From NCBI RefSeq assembly GCF_900106795.1, contig NZ_FNNS01000007.1, positions 33,048 through 97,047 of the forward strand: a stretch of DNA of 64,000 bases, read 5' to 3'. The stretch comes from Aequorivita viscosa (GTDB lineage: Bacteria > Bacteroidota > Bacteroidia > Flavobacteriales > Flavobacteriaceae). The notes under the pieces are model-generated. The model was not told the DNA's origin and searched no databases. It was given only the letters and a program-made list of their open reading frames with translations. A program made the position numbers and the translations under genes. Shown here in pieces: positions 35,024 through 45,239 of the stretch; position 1 is the first letter of the stretch, and each line of letters starts with the position of its first letter.

Positions 35024-36529
35024 CTATCTATTTCTCCAGAAAAAAGGAGTCAGGAGGATAAGGACGGTGAATAGTTCTAATCTTCCAATGAGCATCAAGA
35101 AACTAGACCACCATTTTGCGGCGCTTGGCAAATTGGCATACGTATCTACTGGACCTAGGTTTCCTAATCCAGGACCTATATTCCCTAAAGTTGAAGCAGC
35201 ACCACCCAAGGCCGTTTTAAAATCCAGTCCTAACCAAGAAAACACAAGTGTTCCAATAATAAATGAAAGCATGTAAAGGATAAAGAATCCAAGAATATTA
35301 AACACAATAGGTTGCGGCACCGCTTTAGTGTTATACCGCACTGGCAAAATGGCGTGAGGATGCAGCGTACGCTTAAATTCGAGCACACCATTTTTAATCA
35401 TTATTAAATGGCGCATTACTTTTATTCCTCCCGATGTAGAACCCGCACTTCCACCCAGAAACATCATTCCGAAAAAGAAAATAGTTAAAAACGGAGTCCA
35501 CATAGTGTAATCTGCACTTATAAAACCTGTTGTTGTTATTAACGATACCACCTGAAACAAGGCATGCCTGAACGCGCTTTCTGCAGGACCCCAAACCATT
35601 GGATGCGCGATACTCGAAGCCGAAACGTCTGCTTCAAAATAAATTAGCAAAGCTGCAATTGTAGTTAATCCAACCACAAACAGACCATACATTTTAAATT
35701 CTTCGTCTTTAAAAATTTTCTGAAACTTTCTCTTGAAGGCAAAATAGCTCAGAACAAAATTAGTTCCTGCTAAAAACATGAATAAAATAAGTATATATTG
35801 AATCATCGGTTTATCATTCCAATAAGCAACGCTGGCGTTTTTTGTTGAAAAGCCGCCTGTACCTAACGTTGATAATGAATGATTAATCGCATCAAAAAAA
35901 CTCATTCCAGCCATTTTCAACAAGATGGTTTCAGCCAAGGTGTACCCTACGTAAATAAGCCATAATCTTTTAGCAGTATCTGTTATTCGTGGGTGTAGTT
36001 TATCTCCGCTTGGCCCGGGAGCTTCTGCTGCAAAAAGCTGCATCCCTCCTATTCCCAAAAGTGGTAAAATTGCAATTGCCAATACTATAATTCCCATTCC
36101 GCCAATCCAATGAGTAATGCTTCTCCAAAATAGAATTCCGTTGGGAAGACTCTCAATATCTGTCAAAATAGTTGCTCCCGTGGTCGAGTAACCACTCATG
36201 GTTTCAAAAAATGCATTGGTAAAATTTGGAATGGCTCCAGTAAAAATATAGGGAAGCGTGCCAATAAGCGCCATAAAAACCCAACCAAAAGTAACTATAA
36301 TATATCCTTCCCTTTTTTGAATTTCTTTACGATGATTTCGAGTAAGAAACATAATAATTCCACCTGATCCAATAGCAACGGTACCGGCTAGGATTATTTG
36401 CCCTAAAACGTCTTCATCATAAAACCAACTAAAAACGGCCGCGAGCATCATAAAAACGCCATTCACCATAAATAGAAGACCCATTAAATGGGATATAATC
36501 CTAAAGTTGATTTTAGAAAGTGCGGTCAT
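35024..36529 (-). CDS. trkH: Potassium uptake protein TrkH, membrane subunit
   Basis: A 501-residue K+ transporter subunit. Many TM helices are visible; the selectivity-filter-like segments include MSGYSTTGATI, STLGTGGFST, SLITTTGFISADY and STLGNIGPGL. It pairs with the cytosolic gating subunit TrkA encoded just upstream (adjacent with 0-bp spacing). It sits in the inner membrane and takes up K+ for osmotic balance. Length is normal. Confidence 0.95.
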   Translation of the reverse strand: MTALSKINFRIISHLMGLLFMVNGVFMMLAAVFSWFYDEDVLGQIILAGTVAIGSGGIIMFLTRNHRKEIQKREGYIIVTFGWVFMALIGTLPYIFTGAIPNFTNAFFETMSGYSTTGATILTDIESLPNGILFWRSITHWIGGMGIIVLAIAILPLLGIGGMQLFAAEAPGPSGDKLHPRITDTAKRLWLIYVGYTLAETILLKMAGMSFFDAINHSLSTLGTGGFSTKNASVAYWNDKPMIQYILILFMFLAGTNFVLSYFAFKRKFQKIFKDEEFKMYGLFVVGLTTIAALLIYFEADVSASSIAHPMVWGPAESAFRHALFQVVSLITTTGFISADYTMWTPFLTIFFFGMMFLGGSAGSTSGGIKVMRHLIMIKNGVLEFKRTLHPHAILPVRYNTKAVPQPIVFNILGFFILYMLSFIIGTLVFSWLGLDFKTALGGAASTLGNIGPGLGNLGPVDTYANLPSAAKWWSSFLMLIGRLELFTVLILLTPFFWRNR

Positions 36530-37879
36530 TTATATAAAAAGCTTTTCTACCTTAACAATAGATTGCGGAAGGCAGCAAACCACGACCCTATCTCCAGCTT
36601 GAATTTCAAAATCGCCTAAGGCAATAATACCTTCTCCATTTCTTACAATTCCTCCAATTATAGCCGAAGTAGGAAAATTGAGATTACGAATTTTCTTATT
36701 GCAAACTTTAGAATTTGGAGCCACACGAAACTCTAAAAGTTCTGCGTTCATATTGTTTAGTTTGGTCATCGCCACAACTTCCCCCCTACGTACAAAACGA
36801 AATATATTATTAGCAGCAAGTAATTTTTTATTAATTAAGGTATCAATTCCGATAGAATGTGAAAGTTGAAAATAATCCATATTTTCCACCAATGCGATCG
36901 TTTTTTTTACTCCTTTGGATTTGGCAACCAAGCAAGACATAATATTTGTTTCACTATTACCTGTAACGGCAATAAAAGCGTCCATTTCCTCGATTGATTC
37001 TTCTTCCAATAAATCTACATTTCGCCCATCACCATTAATTACCAAACATTTCGGAATATCATCAGCTATTTCAAACGCCTTGTCCTTACCGCTTTCTATT
37101 AATTTTACATTAAAATTACTAACACAAAGATCTTTCGCCGTTTTATACCCTATCTTACTTCCGCCAAGAATCATAACGTTTTTGATTTCTTGCTTAACTT
37201 TTCCTGTTAGTTTAACTATCTGGTCTACCCCATTCTTTACTGTCGTAAAATACACCTGATCCCCTTCTTTAAATTCGGTATTACCCCGAGGAATCAAGGT
37301 TAATTGAGTGCCTTTTCGCTGCATGGCGAGCGGTACGTACTTTAAATTTGGATACATTCCTGCAACTTCCTTTACTGTTTTTCCTACAAAAGCCGAGTTT
37401 TTTGAAAGGTTTAGACCAATCATAGTTAAGGCGCCATCTTCAAACTCATACGTGTCGTTAAAAGCACTTTGATTGAGCAATAATTCAATTTCATTTGAAG
37501 CCAATGATTCTGGCGAAATAAGTTCATCTATCCCAAATTTGGTAAAACCTACCTCATCCTTTTTATCGATAAATTCAGTATTGGAAATTCTTGCAATAGT
37601 ACGTTTTGCGCCCAATTGCTTCGCCAACACACAAACTGTAATATTTGTTGTTTCGCTAGAAGTTACAGCTATTAACAAATCTGTTTCATCTACTCGGGCA
37701 TCTTTTAAAACAGAGATTGACGTGGCGTCGCCTCGAACTACCCGAATATCTAAATGTGAATCGGCGTGAGCCAAAAAATCTCGATTCGGATCTATAAGAG
37801 TTATGTTTTGAAGCTCGTATGAAAGAAGTTTCGCAAGGTGAAATCCAACTTCCCCAGCACCTGCAATGATGATTTTCAT
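36530..37879 (-). CDS. trkA: Trk system potassium transporter TrkA, NAD-binding regulator
   Basis: A 449-residue peripheral regulator that binds nucleotides and gates TrkH. Two RCK modules are visible: N-terminal IIIAGAGEVGFHLAKLL (Rossmann GxGxxG) with DATSISVLKDA, and a second IMILGGSKIGYKTA at about 235. TrkA-C domains follow each. Operon order trkA then trkH with abutting genes. Start ATG is the first in frame. Confidence 0.95.
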   Translation of the reverse strand: MKIIIAGAGEVGFHLAKLLSYELQNITLIDPNRDFLAHADSHLDIRVVRGDATSISVLKDARVDETDLLIAVTSSETTNITVCVLAKQLGAKRTIARISNTEFIDKKDEVGFTKFGIDELISPESLASNEIELLLNQSAFNDTYEFEDGALTMIGLNLSKNSAFVGKTVKEVAGMYPNLKYVPLAMQRKGTQLTLIPRGNTEFKEGDQVYFTTVKNGVDQIVKLTGKVKQEIKNVMILGGSKIGYKTAKDLCVSNFNVKLIESGKDKAFEIADDIPKCLVINGDGRNVDLLEEESIEEMDAFIAVTGNSETNIMSCLVAKSKGVKKTIALVENMDYFQLSHSIGIDTLINKKLLAANNIFRFVRRGEVVAMTKLNNMNAELLEFRVAPNSKVCNKKIRNLNFPTSAIIGGIVRNGEGIIALGDFEIQAGDRVVVCCLPQSIVKVEKLFI

Positions 37880-38135
37880 CGATAGTTATTTTGATTAAAA
37901 TCGGTTCAATAAATAAAGCTGTCGAAATTGCCATTATTTAACTGAACAAAAGTGTGCGCAAAGATAACTAATTTATAAGCGTTAAATTGAATACTAATCG
38001 GAAGGATTCTCGTTACACCAACCACTTATTATATAACAAAAAATAAAAAACATCTTTTTAGATTCCGAAAGGAAATAAATCATTTTGAATGAAAGGAAAC
38101 TTTTCTAAATACCTAATCACCTCTTAAAAATTATG

Positions 38136-38143
38136 TAATTTTG
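38136..38143 (+). promoter_or_regulatory. Promoter -7 box of ubiE
   Basis: TAATTTTG matches TAnnTTTG, 13 bp before the ubiE ATG. It overlaps the upstream TTG start of the longer open frame, which is therefore rejected. Confidence 0.62.
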
Positions 38144-38155
38144 CAGGCGAAATTT

Positions 38156-38887
38156 ATGAAAAAGAAAGTTACACCATACAAAAGTTCCTCGGAAGGAAAA
38201 AAGAAGCAGGTAGAACAGATGTTCGACACTATTTCTGAAAACTACGATGGAATGAATCGAGTCATTTCACTAGGTACAGATGTCTCTTGGCGCAAAAAGG
38301 TTATTAAACTTGCTGCTGAAAAAAAACCAAAAAACATCTTAGACATTGCTACCGGAACAGGCGATTTGGCTATACAATTTGCTGAAAACACAGAAGCAGA
38401 TAGAATTATCGGTCTTGACCTATCAGACGGAATGCTATCAATGGCACGCAAAAAAGTTGCAGGAAAACCTATCTCCAAGAAAATAGAATTTATTCAAGGA
38501 GATTCTGAAGCTCTTCCGTTTGAAGATAATTTTTTTGACGCCATTACTGTTTCATTTGGAATACGAAATTTTGAAAATTTAGAAAAAGGCCTTTCAGAAA
38601 TATTCAGAGTGCTTCGAAAAGACGGTATTTTTGTAATTCTAGAAACATCGGTTCCTACCAAGTTTCCTTTCAAACAAGGCTATTATGTGCACACCAAATA
38701 TGTTTTGCCATTTTTGGGCAGAATGTTTTCGAAAGACAAAGTTGCTTATCAATATTTGAGCGAAAGCGCCTCTGTTTTTCCTTTTGGACAAGAGCTCAAC
38801 AATATTTTACGCAAAATCGGGTTTAAGGAAGTGGATAATAAGCCACAAACTTTTGGTGTTGCAACCATTTACACGGCTACCAAATAA
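38156..38887 (+). CDS. ubiE: Demethylmenaquinone / ubiquinone methyltransferase UbiE (MenG)
   Basis: Methylates demethylmenaquinone to menaquinone, the respiratory quinone of flavobacteria. From the ATG giving MKKKVTPYKS the protein is 243 residues. MFDTISENYDGMNRVISLGTDVSWRKK (given here in parts: MFDTISENYDGMN, then SLGTDVSWRK) is the family signature. SAM motif I is ILDIATGTGDLAI; ITVSFGIRNFENL follows. The gene is 4 bp ahead of porT, so co-transcribed. Confidence 0.95.
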   Translation: MKKKVTPYKSSSEGKKKQVEQMFDTISENYDGMNRVISLGTDVSWRKKVIKLAAEKKPKNILDIATGTGDLAIQFAENTEADRIIGLDLSDGMLSMARKKVAGKPISKKIEFIQGDSEALPFEDNFFDAITVSFGIRNFENLEKGLSEIFRVLRKDGIFVILETSVPTKFPFKQGYYVHTKYVLPFLGRMFSKDKVAYQYLSESASVFPFGQELNNILRKIGFKEVDNKPQTFGVATIYTATK

Positions 38888-38891
38888 TTTT

Positions 38892-39602
38892 ATGAAGAAA
38901 CTATTTTTTGTCTTTGCGCTTTTATTTGCAGCAAATAGTGTTCAAGCACAATGGTTTTTTAATCGTGAACGCTTGGCGAACCTCGAAAACTTTGATCAAA
39001 AACGCTTTACTTGGGGATATTTCCTAGGATTCAACTCCTATGATTTCAAGATAGATTATAAAAATCAATATGCCGATAACAACACCGACATAGAGGTTAA
39101 GACTTCTCCGGGCTTTAACGTTGGTCTTGTGGGCGATATGCGGATCAATGAATATATGAACCTTCGCCTTGAGCCAGGTTTATATTTTACACAGCGCGAT
39201 CTTACATTTCCTGGGTTTGAAGAGCCTCGAGATCGTTTGCGTGAAGTAAAATCTACCTATATCCATGTGCCGTTGCTATTAAAAATATCAACCAAAAGGT
39301 TAAACAACATAAAACCTTTTATAGTTGGAGGTATTTCTAAATCGATCAACCTTTCTAGTGAACAGGACAACCCAGACGACAACCGAAGTGGAAAATTCAG
39401 GATGACGAGTGGCACTAATTATTACGAATTAGGATTTGGAATAGACTTTTACCTGTACTTCTTTAAATTTACGCCTTCGATCCGCGGTGTTTTTGCACTT
39501 AGTGACGAATTGGTTCCCGACGACGGCCCTAATAGCCCTTGGACTGGAAACATCGATAAATTATCCTCACGGGGTGTGTTTATAAACTTTACTTTTCAGT
39601 AG
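38892..39602 (+). CDS. porT: PorT family outer-membrane beta-barrel protein
   Basis: A 236-residue protein with a signal peptide (1-20, ending VQAQ). The rest is beta-rich with alternating hydrophobic strands and a C-terminal aromatic residue (FINFTFQ), as in outer-membrane barrels. It matches PorT, required for T9SS secretion in Porphyromonas. The location directly after ubiE is the usual flavobacterial arrangement. The longer open frame starting at 38784 overlaps ubiE and is not used. It overlaps the convergent TrmH gene by 14 bp. Confidence 0.85.
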   Translation: MKKLFFVFALLFAANSVQAQWFFNRERLANLENFDQKRFTWGYFLGFNSYDFKIDYKNQYADNNTDIEVKTSPGFNVGLVGDMRINEYMNLRLEPGLYFTQRDLTFPGFEEPRDRLREVKSTYIHVPLLLKISTKRLNNIKPFIVGGISKSINLSSEQDNPDDNRSGKFRMTSGTNYYELGFGIDFYLYFFKFTPSIRGVFALSDELVPDDGPNSPWTGNIDKLSSRGVFINFTFQ

Positions 39603-40317
39603 ATCTTCTAAATTCATTCAGTAAAATAGCTGTAGCAGTAGCGACATTCAGACTCTCGGTTTTTTGATTATTTCCGAAACGCGGAATGCTAATCCTGCGG
39701 GTTATTTTTTCCGCAATTTCTTCTGAAATCCCATTTGCCTCATTACCCATAACCACTATTCCGTCATCAGGAAAAGGTTCGGAATAGATACTATTTCCAT
39801 CCATAAATCCACCGAATACAGGTAGTTTCGTTTTTTCTAAAAATTTTGAAAGTGAAAGATATTTAATTTGCACTCTTGCCAATGATCCCATAGTTGCTTG
39901 AACCACCTTTGGGTTGTAGCAATCCACCGTATCTTCCGAGCAAATCAGTTGTTGCACACCAAACCAATCGCAAAGTCGAATTATTGTTCCTAAATTGCCT
40001 GGATCTCGAATTGCATCTAAAGCAACGATTAAACCAGAATCTTGATAAGCCACTTGTTCGGGAATTTCGAAAACAGCTGTACAGACATTAGCTGATTTAA
40101 GAAAACTAATTTTTTTAAGTTCCGCGTCGGTAACCAAAAAATGATTTTCTGAACTAACTTGGGAGGCATCGGTGGTAAAAAACCATTTCAGAAATAGACC
40201 TTCGTCCAACAGTTCCCGAACCACTTTAGGGCCTTCTGCAACAAAAAGTCCGGACTTATCCCGGTATTTTTTTTGACTTAGGCTGGATATTAATTTTGTT
40301 TGGCTATTGCTTACCAA
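39589..40317 (-). CDS. TrmH/SpoU family RNA 2'-O-methyltransferase
   Basis: A 242-residue RNA methyltransferase. An N-terminal L30e-like substrate domain (about 1-95) is followed by the SPOUT knot: VALDAIRDPGNLGTIIRLCDW, IVVMGNEANGIS, and the C-terminal SLNVATATAILLNEF, all characteristic. The target is probably 23S rRNA or tRNA, not determined. The start is TTG (MVSNSQTKLI), the only start that keeps the conserved N-terminus. It overlaps porT at the 3' end and lies head-to-head with the next gene. Confidence 0.9.
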   Translation of the reverse strand: MVSNSQTKLISSLSQKKYRDKSGLFVAEGPKVVRELLDEGLFLKWFFTTDASQVSSENHFLVTDAELKKISFLKSANVCTAVFEIPEQVAYQDSGLIVALDAIRDPGNLGTIIRLCDWFGVQQLICSEDTVDCYNPKVVQATMGSLARVQIKYLSLSKFLEKTKLPVFGGFMDGNSIYSEPFPDDGIVVMGNEANGISEEIAEKITRRISIPRFGNNQKTESLNVATATAILLNEFRRSTEK

Positions 40318-40324
40318 AATATAG

Positions 40325-40332
40325 TATTTTTG
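40325..40332 (+). promoter_or_regulatory. Promoter -7 box of the TamA/BamA-like gene
   Basis: TATTTTTG matches TAnnTTTG. It supports starting the downstream gene at the TTG at 40357 instead of 40300. Confidence 0.55.
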
Positions 40333-40356
40333 AATCAGTTTAAAAGGTATCTCCGT

Positions 40357-42954
40357 TTGAAGTACACCCTCACAAAAATATCATTAATTATAGGATTATT
40401 GAGTTTATTTTTATCCTGTAATGCAGTAAAACGCGTTCCAGATGATAAATTCCTGCTTACCGAGAACACTATTATGGTAGATAGTGTTAAGGTTAAGGGC
40501 GCCGGAGTGTACAGTCAGTTGGCTCAAAAACCCAATCCTACAATTCCGTTAATTGGTTTTCCATTAGGGCTTCACATCTATAATCTGGCAGATCCTGAAC
40601 CAGACTCAACCTTTGTTCGCTGGCTTCACAAAAAACCCAATAGAGAAAAAAGACTCATAAAATTTCTTTCAAAAAAACAAGTCGATGGAATGGACAGTAT
40701 TTACGTCGGTTTCAATAAATGGCTTATGGAATCGGGAGATGCACCTGTAATAATTTCGGATAGCAAGATTGAAAAATCTACCGAACGATTAGAAAGGTGG
40801 TACGCGAGTTTTGGATATTTCAACAATGAAGTGAGTCACGAGATTATTCCGAACGAAAAAAAAGCCAAAAGGGCGAGTTTGGTCTATTCTGTTAAAAGGC
40901 ATAAACCTTATTTTATTGGCGATACAATTATTGAAAACATTAGCTCTCCCGTTGTAGACTCATTATTTCAACTTACTAAAAGTAATTCTTTTCTCCACCC
41001 AGGGAAACAATATACAGCTTCAGATTTGGTGAATGAACGCGACCGATTAACAATTCAATTTCGAAATTCAGGGCTCTATCACTTCAATCAAGAATATGTT
41101 GGTTTTGAAGCGGATACTGTAAATACTGGACACAAAGCAAACCTGAGCTATATTATTCCCAATCGGAAAATAACCACAGAAGACAGTACCTACACTGCGC
41201 CATTTAAGGTTCATTCAGTTGGTGAAGTACGCATAGTAACAGACTATGCTTATGAAAATAAAGACAAGCAGTTTCAAGATTCATTAACGTATCGAGGGTA
41301 TAAACTTTTCAGTTATGGCAAAATGCGCTATCGCCCCAAGGCAATCACCGATGCTATTTCCATAACGCCTGGAAAAATATTTAAGGATATAGACAGAACG
41401 CTTACATATAATCAATTAAGCGACCTTAGAATATTTAAATATCCCAATATTAGTTATTCCGAAGTAGCTACAGATTCGACTGGAAGACTGTTAAATTCAA
41501 CTATTTTATTATCCCCGAGAGAACGATTTACATTAGGTGCAGACTTTGATGCTTTCACTTCAACCATTCAACAATTCGGAATTAGTTTTAGTGGAAACAT
41601 GATTTTTAGAAACATTTTTCGTGGCGCCGAAATATTCCAAATTTCTGGACGAGGAAGTCTAGGATCTTCAAAAGACGCTGCAGACAATAACAGCAAGTTT
41701 TTTAACATTTCTGAATTTGGTGGCGATGCGAAATTAACTTTCCCTCGAATTATTTTTCCATTAAAAACCCAGAAATTAATCCCTAAATATATGTCCCCGA
41801 CCACTACTTTGAGTTTGGGAGCAAGCGCTCAGAATAATATCGGATTGGATAGACAAACTGTAAACGGTTATTTTAGTTATAACTGGAAGCCTTCAAAAAT
41901 TCTTAATTATCAATTAGATGCGCTTAACCTTCAATATGTAAAAAACCTAAATACTGTAAATTATTTTAACGTTTACAGAAACAGCTTTAACCAATTAAAT
42001 GACATTGCACAAACAACCGAAATTGGCAATCCAGGATCTATTAATCCAAATTACTATACTTACAACGACAACAACGAATTAACACTAACAATTCCAGACG
42101 GGGCAAATGGATTTATAAATGATGTGCTTAACGGAAACATTTCTCCTATTGGAGCTAATGCAAATGCCTATGAAAGTGTTGACAATATTGATGAGCGTAA
42201 AAAACGTTTAACAGAAAACAATTTAATTTTCGCTTCAAATATCACCCTAACCCGCGACACTAGAGACAACATTAAAGACAATAATTTTTCAAGAACCCGA
42301 TTTAAATTTGAAGCCGCAGGTAACTTACTGTCAGGTATCTCCCATTTGGCTGGCATACCTAAAAACAACGAAGATAATTTTGAAGTGTTTAACGTAGTCT
42401 ATTCTCAATATGTTAAAGGAGAGGCCGAATACATCAAACACTGGGAATTGGATTACAATAATGTTGTGGCATTTCGAATTTTTGGAGGAATAGCAATTCC
42501 GTATGGAAATAGTAAAAACATTCCTTTTACTAGAAGTTATTTTGCTGGAGGCGCCAATGACAACAGAGGCTGGAAAGCTTATGACCTAGGGCCGGGAAGC
42601 AGTAGCGATAAAAATGAATTTAACGAAGCTAACTTTAAACTTGCCATGAATGCAGAATACCGTTTCACAATTTTAGGAGCCTTTAAAGGAGCTGTTTTTG
42701 TGGATGCAGGAAATATCTGGAACGTTCTAGACAACATTAAAGATGAAGAATCTAAGTTCGATGAAATTTCCGATTTAAGTGAGTTAGGAATTGCTTCAGG
42801 ATTGGGCTTACGCTATGATTTCGGATTTTTTGTATTTCGTTTTGATATCGGATTTAAAACACATAATCCAGCAAAGCCAGAAGGTGAAAGGTGGTTTAAA
42901 GAATATAATTTTTCAAATGCTGTGTATAACATCGGAATCAACTATCCGTTCTAA
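40357..42954 (+). CDS. BamA/TamA family outer-membrane assembly protein, lipoprotein
   Basis: A large outer-membrane protein of the Omp85 superfamily. From the TTG at 40357 the sequence MKYTLTKISLIIGLLSLFLSC gives a lipoprotein signal with lipobox LFLSC. POTRA-like periplasmic repeats occupy about 30-380, and the C-terminal half is a surface-antigen (D15) beta-barrel with ARSYFAGGANDNRGWKAYDLGPG-like loop features (FTRSYFAGGANDNRGWKAY) and terminal aromatic F. The longer frame start at 40300 lies upstream of the -7 box. It is thought to aid outer-membrane protein insertion, but TamA-like versus BamA-like is not settled. Confidence 0.87.
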   Translation: MKYTLTKISLIIGLLSLFLSCNAVKRVPDDKFLLTENTIMVDSVKVKGAGVYSQLAQKPNPTIPLIGFPLGLHIYNLADPEPDSTFVRWLHKKPNREKRLIKFLSKKQVDGMDSIYVGFNKWLMESGDAPVIISDSKIEKSTERLERWYASFGYFNNEVSHEIIPNEKKAKRASLVYSVKRHKPYFIGDTIIENISSPVVDSLFQLTKSNSFLHPGKQYTASDLVNERDRLTIQFRNSGLYHFNQEYVGFEADTVNTGHKANLSYIIPNRKITTEDSTYTAPFKVHSVGEVRIVTDYAYENKDKQFQDSLTYRGYKLFSYGKMRYRPKAITDAISITPGKIFKDIDRTLTYNQLSDLRIFKYPNISYSEVATDSTGRLLNSTILLSPRERFTLGADFDAFTSTIQQFGISFSGNMIFRNIFRGAEIFQISGRGSLGSSKDAADNNSKFFNISEFGGDAKLTFPRIIFPLKTQKLIPKYMSPTTTLSLGASAQNNIGLDRQTVNGYFSYNWKPSKILNYQLDALNLQYVKNLNTVNYFNVYRNSFNQLNDIAQTTEIGNPGSINPNYYTYNDNNELTLTIPDGANGFINDVLNGNISPIGANANAYESVDNIDERKKRLTENNLIFASNITLTRDTRDNIKDNNFSRTRFKFEAAGNLLSGISHLAGIPKNNEDNFEVFNVVYSQYVKGEAEYIKHWELDYNNVVAFRIFGGIAIPYGNSKNIPFTRSYFAGGANDNRGWKAYDLGPGSSSDKNEFNEANFKLAMNAEYRFTILGAFKGAVFVDAGNIWNVLDNIKDEESKFDEISDLSELGIASGLGLRYDFGFFVFRFDIGFKTHNPAKPEGERWFKEYNFSNAVYNIGINYPF

Positions 42955-42969
42955 ACCATTATATTTTGC

Positions 42970-42977
42970 TATTTTTG
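42970..42977 (+). promoter_or_regulatory. Possible promoter -7 box of fbaA
   Basis: TATTTTTG matches TAnnTTTG and lies 111 bp before the fbaA ATG, which would give a leader of about 105 nt. Confidence 0.42.
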
Positions 42978-43088
42978 CTTATCTGAAAAATAAGGTCGCG
43001 ATATCTAGTAGCTATCAAAACAACACTAATATCAAGAACTTAACAACATTTTAAAGTAATTGATCAACACCAAAATAACCCATTAAAT

Positions 43089-44156
43089 ATGAGTCACGGA
43101 ATTAAGCCCGGAGTCGCAACCGGTAAGGAAGTTCAGAGAATACATCAATACGCAAAAGAAAAAGGTTTTGCTATGCCTGCCGTAAATGTTGTGGGTTCTG
43201 ATAGTATTAATGCCGTTATGGAAACCGCAGCTGCATTAAACTCACCCGTAATTATCCAGTTTTCAAATGGAGGCGCGCATTTTAACGCCGGAAAAGGGCT
43301 TTCAAACGAAAACCAACAAGCAGCCATTGCAGGTGGCGTTGCCGGTGCAAAACACGTTCACGAGCTAGCAAAAGTATATGGAGCAACGGTTATACTGCAT
43401 ACCGATCATTGTGCAAAAAAGCTATTGCCTTGGATCGACGGTTTACTAGATGCGGGTGAAAAGTTTTACAAAGAAACCGGAAAACCGCTATACAGCTCGC
43501 ATATGATTGATCTTTCTGAAGAGCCAATCAAAGAGAACATCGAAATTTGCAAACGCTATTTAGAGCGCATGAGCAAAATGGGAATGACCCTAGAAATTGA
43601 ATTAGGCATTACCGGAGGTGAAGAAGACGGTGTGGATAATACCGATGTGGATTCTTCAAAATTATACACCCAACCAGATGAAGTTGCTTACGCTTACGAA
43701 GAACTTTTAAAAGTAAGCGATCAATTTACCATTGCTGCCGCTTTTGGAAACGTTCACGGCGTTTACAAGCCTGGAAATGTAAAGTTAACACCTATTATCT
43801 TGAAAAACTCTCAAGAGTATGTTCAGAAAAAGTTTAACACAGGGCACAATCCTATAGATTTTGTTTTCCACGGCGGAAGCGGATCTTCATTAGAAGAAAT
43901 TCGTGAAGCTATAGGTTATGGTGTTATAAAAATGAACATTGATACCGATATGCAATTTGCCTTTACCGAAGGTATTCGCGACTATATCGTTGAAAATTTA
44001 GAATACCTTAAAACCCAAATAGGAAATCCAGAAGGTACCGATTTGCCAAATAAAAAATATTATGACCCACGAAAATGGCTTCGTGAAGGAGAACTTAGCT
44101 TCAAGAAGCGTCTAGAACAAGCTTTTGAAGATTTGAATAACGTGAATACGTTGTAA
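43089..44156 (+). CDS. fbaA: Class II fructose-bisphosphate aldolase
   Basis: Cleaves fructose 1,6-bisphosphate to dihydroxyacetone phosphate and glyceraldehyde 3-phosphate in glycolysis, with a Zn2+ centre. The 355-residue protein belongs to class IIA by length. Metal-binding HTDHCAKK, then LEIELGITGGEEDG, FGNVHGVYKPGN and FVFHGGSGS are conserved. A 110-bp leader separates a likely -7 box from the ATG. Confidence 0.97.
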   Translation: MSHGIKPGVATGKEVQRIHQYAKEKGFAMPAVNVVGSDSINAVMETAAALNSPVIIQFSNGGAHFNAGKGLSNENQQAAIAGGVAGAKHVHELAKVYGATVILHTDHCAKKLLPWIDGLLDAGEKFYKETGKPLYSSHMIDLSEEPIKENIEICKRYLERMSKMGMTLEIELGITGGEEDGVDNTDVDSSKLYTQPDEVAYAYEELLKVSDQFTIAAAFGNVHGVYKPGNVKLTPIILKNSQEYVQKKFNTGHNPIDFVFHGGSGSSLEEIREAIGYGVIKMNIDTDMQFAFTEGIRDYIVENLEYLKTQIGNPEGTDLPNKKYYDPRKWLREGELSFKKRLEQAFEDLNNVNTL

Positions 44157-44270
44157 GAAAACTTTTTTACCCCAAACTAGAAATAAAAACTCGACAAAAT
44201 ACGTTAGCGTATTATTGGAAATAACTGAGCTATAAGCCCCTAACTCTTTTAGCTCAAAACCCTCAACACT

Positions 44271-45158
44271 ATGATGCCTTGGTTTAAACGAACAAAAAAA
44301 GGGATACAGACCGCAACCGAAGATAAAAAGGATGTCCCCAAAGGGCTCTGGTACAAATCGCCCACAGGAAAAGTTGTGGACAGTGCCGAGCTTGAAAAGA
44401 ACTTTTATGTAAGCCCAGAAGATGGATATCACGTCCGTATTGGCAGTAATGAATATTTTGAAATCCTCTTTGACGATAATAAGTACAAAGAACTGGATAA
44501 GAACCTAACTTCCAAAGACACCTTAAATTTTGTAGACAAGAAGAAGTACACTGACAGACTTAAAGAAGCCGAAGAAAAAACTGGCTTAAAAGATGCTATT
44601 CGTTGTGCTGTTGGAAAATCTATGGGTGCAGATTTAGTTGTTGCATGTATGGATTTCAGTTTTATTGGTGGATCTATGGGAAGCGTTGTTGGCGAAAAAA
44701 TTGCTCGTGCTGCAGAATACTCCCTTAAAAAGAAAATTCCATTAATGATTATTTCAAAGAGTGGTGGCGCTCGAATGATGGAATCTGCGTTATCTTTAAT
44801 GCAACTTGCCAAAACAAGTGTAAGACTAGCTCAACTTAGCGAAGCAGGAATTCCTTACATTTCACTAAGTACCGACCCAACAACAGGTGGTACTACCGCT
44901 TCGTTTGCTATGTTAGGTGATATTAACATTGGAGAGCCTGGCGCACTAATTGGTTTCGCAGGACCACGTGTTGTACGTGATACCACAGGTAAAGAACTTC
45001 CAGAAGGATTCCAAACCTCAGAATTTTTATTAGAACACGGTTTCTTAGATTTCATTACCCATCGTAAAAACTTGAAGCGTAAAATAAACCTATATTTAGA
45101 TTTAGTACTTAACAGACCGCTTCGTGAAAAAGTAGAGAAAGTCGAAAAATCGGCTTAA
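44271..45158 (+). CDS. accD: Acetyl-CoA carboxylase carboxyltransferase subunit beta
   Basis: Transfers the carboxyl group from biotin to acetyl-CoA, making malonyl-CoA, with AccA. The 295-residue protein has the carboxyltransferase core with [15 protein letters not shown] ([11 protein letters not shown]), [33 protein letters not shown] and [13 protein letters not shown]. The N-terminal region, where E. coli AccD carries a four-cysteine zinc ribbon, reads [18 protein letters not shown] with no cysteine, so the zinc site is absent. The start is one of two adjacent ATGs. Confidence 0.95.
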   Translation: MMPWFKRTKKGIQTATEDKKDVPKGLWYKSPTGKVVDSAELEKNFYVSPEDGYHVRIGSNEYFEILFDDNKYKELDKNLTSKDTLNFVDKKKYTDRLKEAEEKTGLKDAIRCAVGKSMGADLVVACMDFSFIGGSMGSVVGEKIARAAEYSLKKKIPLMIISKSGGARMMESALSLMQLAKTSVRLAQLSEAGIPYISLSTDPTTGGTTASFAMLGDINIGEPGALIGFAGPRVVRDTTGKELPEGFQTSEFLLEHGFLDFITHRKNLKRKINLYLDLVLNRPLREKVEKVEKSA

Positions 45159-45216
45159 CATTGAAGCACATCAATATTTTTTTAAAAATATTTAACTGTA
45201 ACTCAATAACTTTTAC

Positions 45217-45224
45217 TACTTTTG
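45217..45224 (+). promoter_or_regulatory. Promoter -7 box of rpsO
   Basis: TACTTTTG matches TAnnTTTG, 70 bp before the rpsO ATG. Confidence 0.65.
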
Positions 45225-45239
45225 CAGCCTTGATTACAA

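Noticed and set aside
38784..39602. porT starting at 38784 within ubiE
   Set aside because: The overlap with ubiE is not supported; a typical signal peptide begins at 38892.
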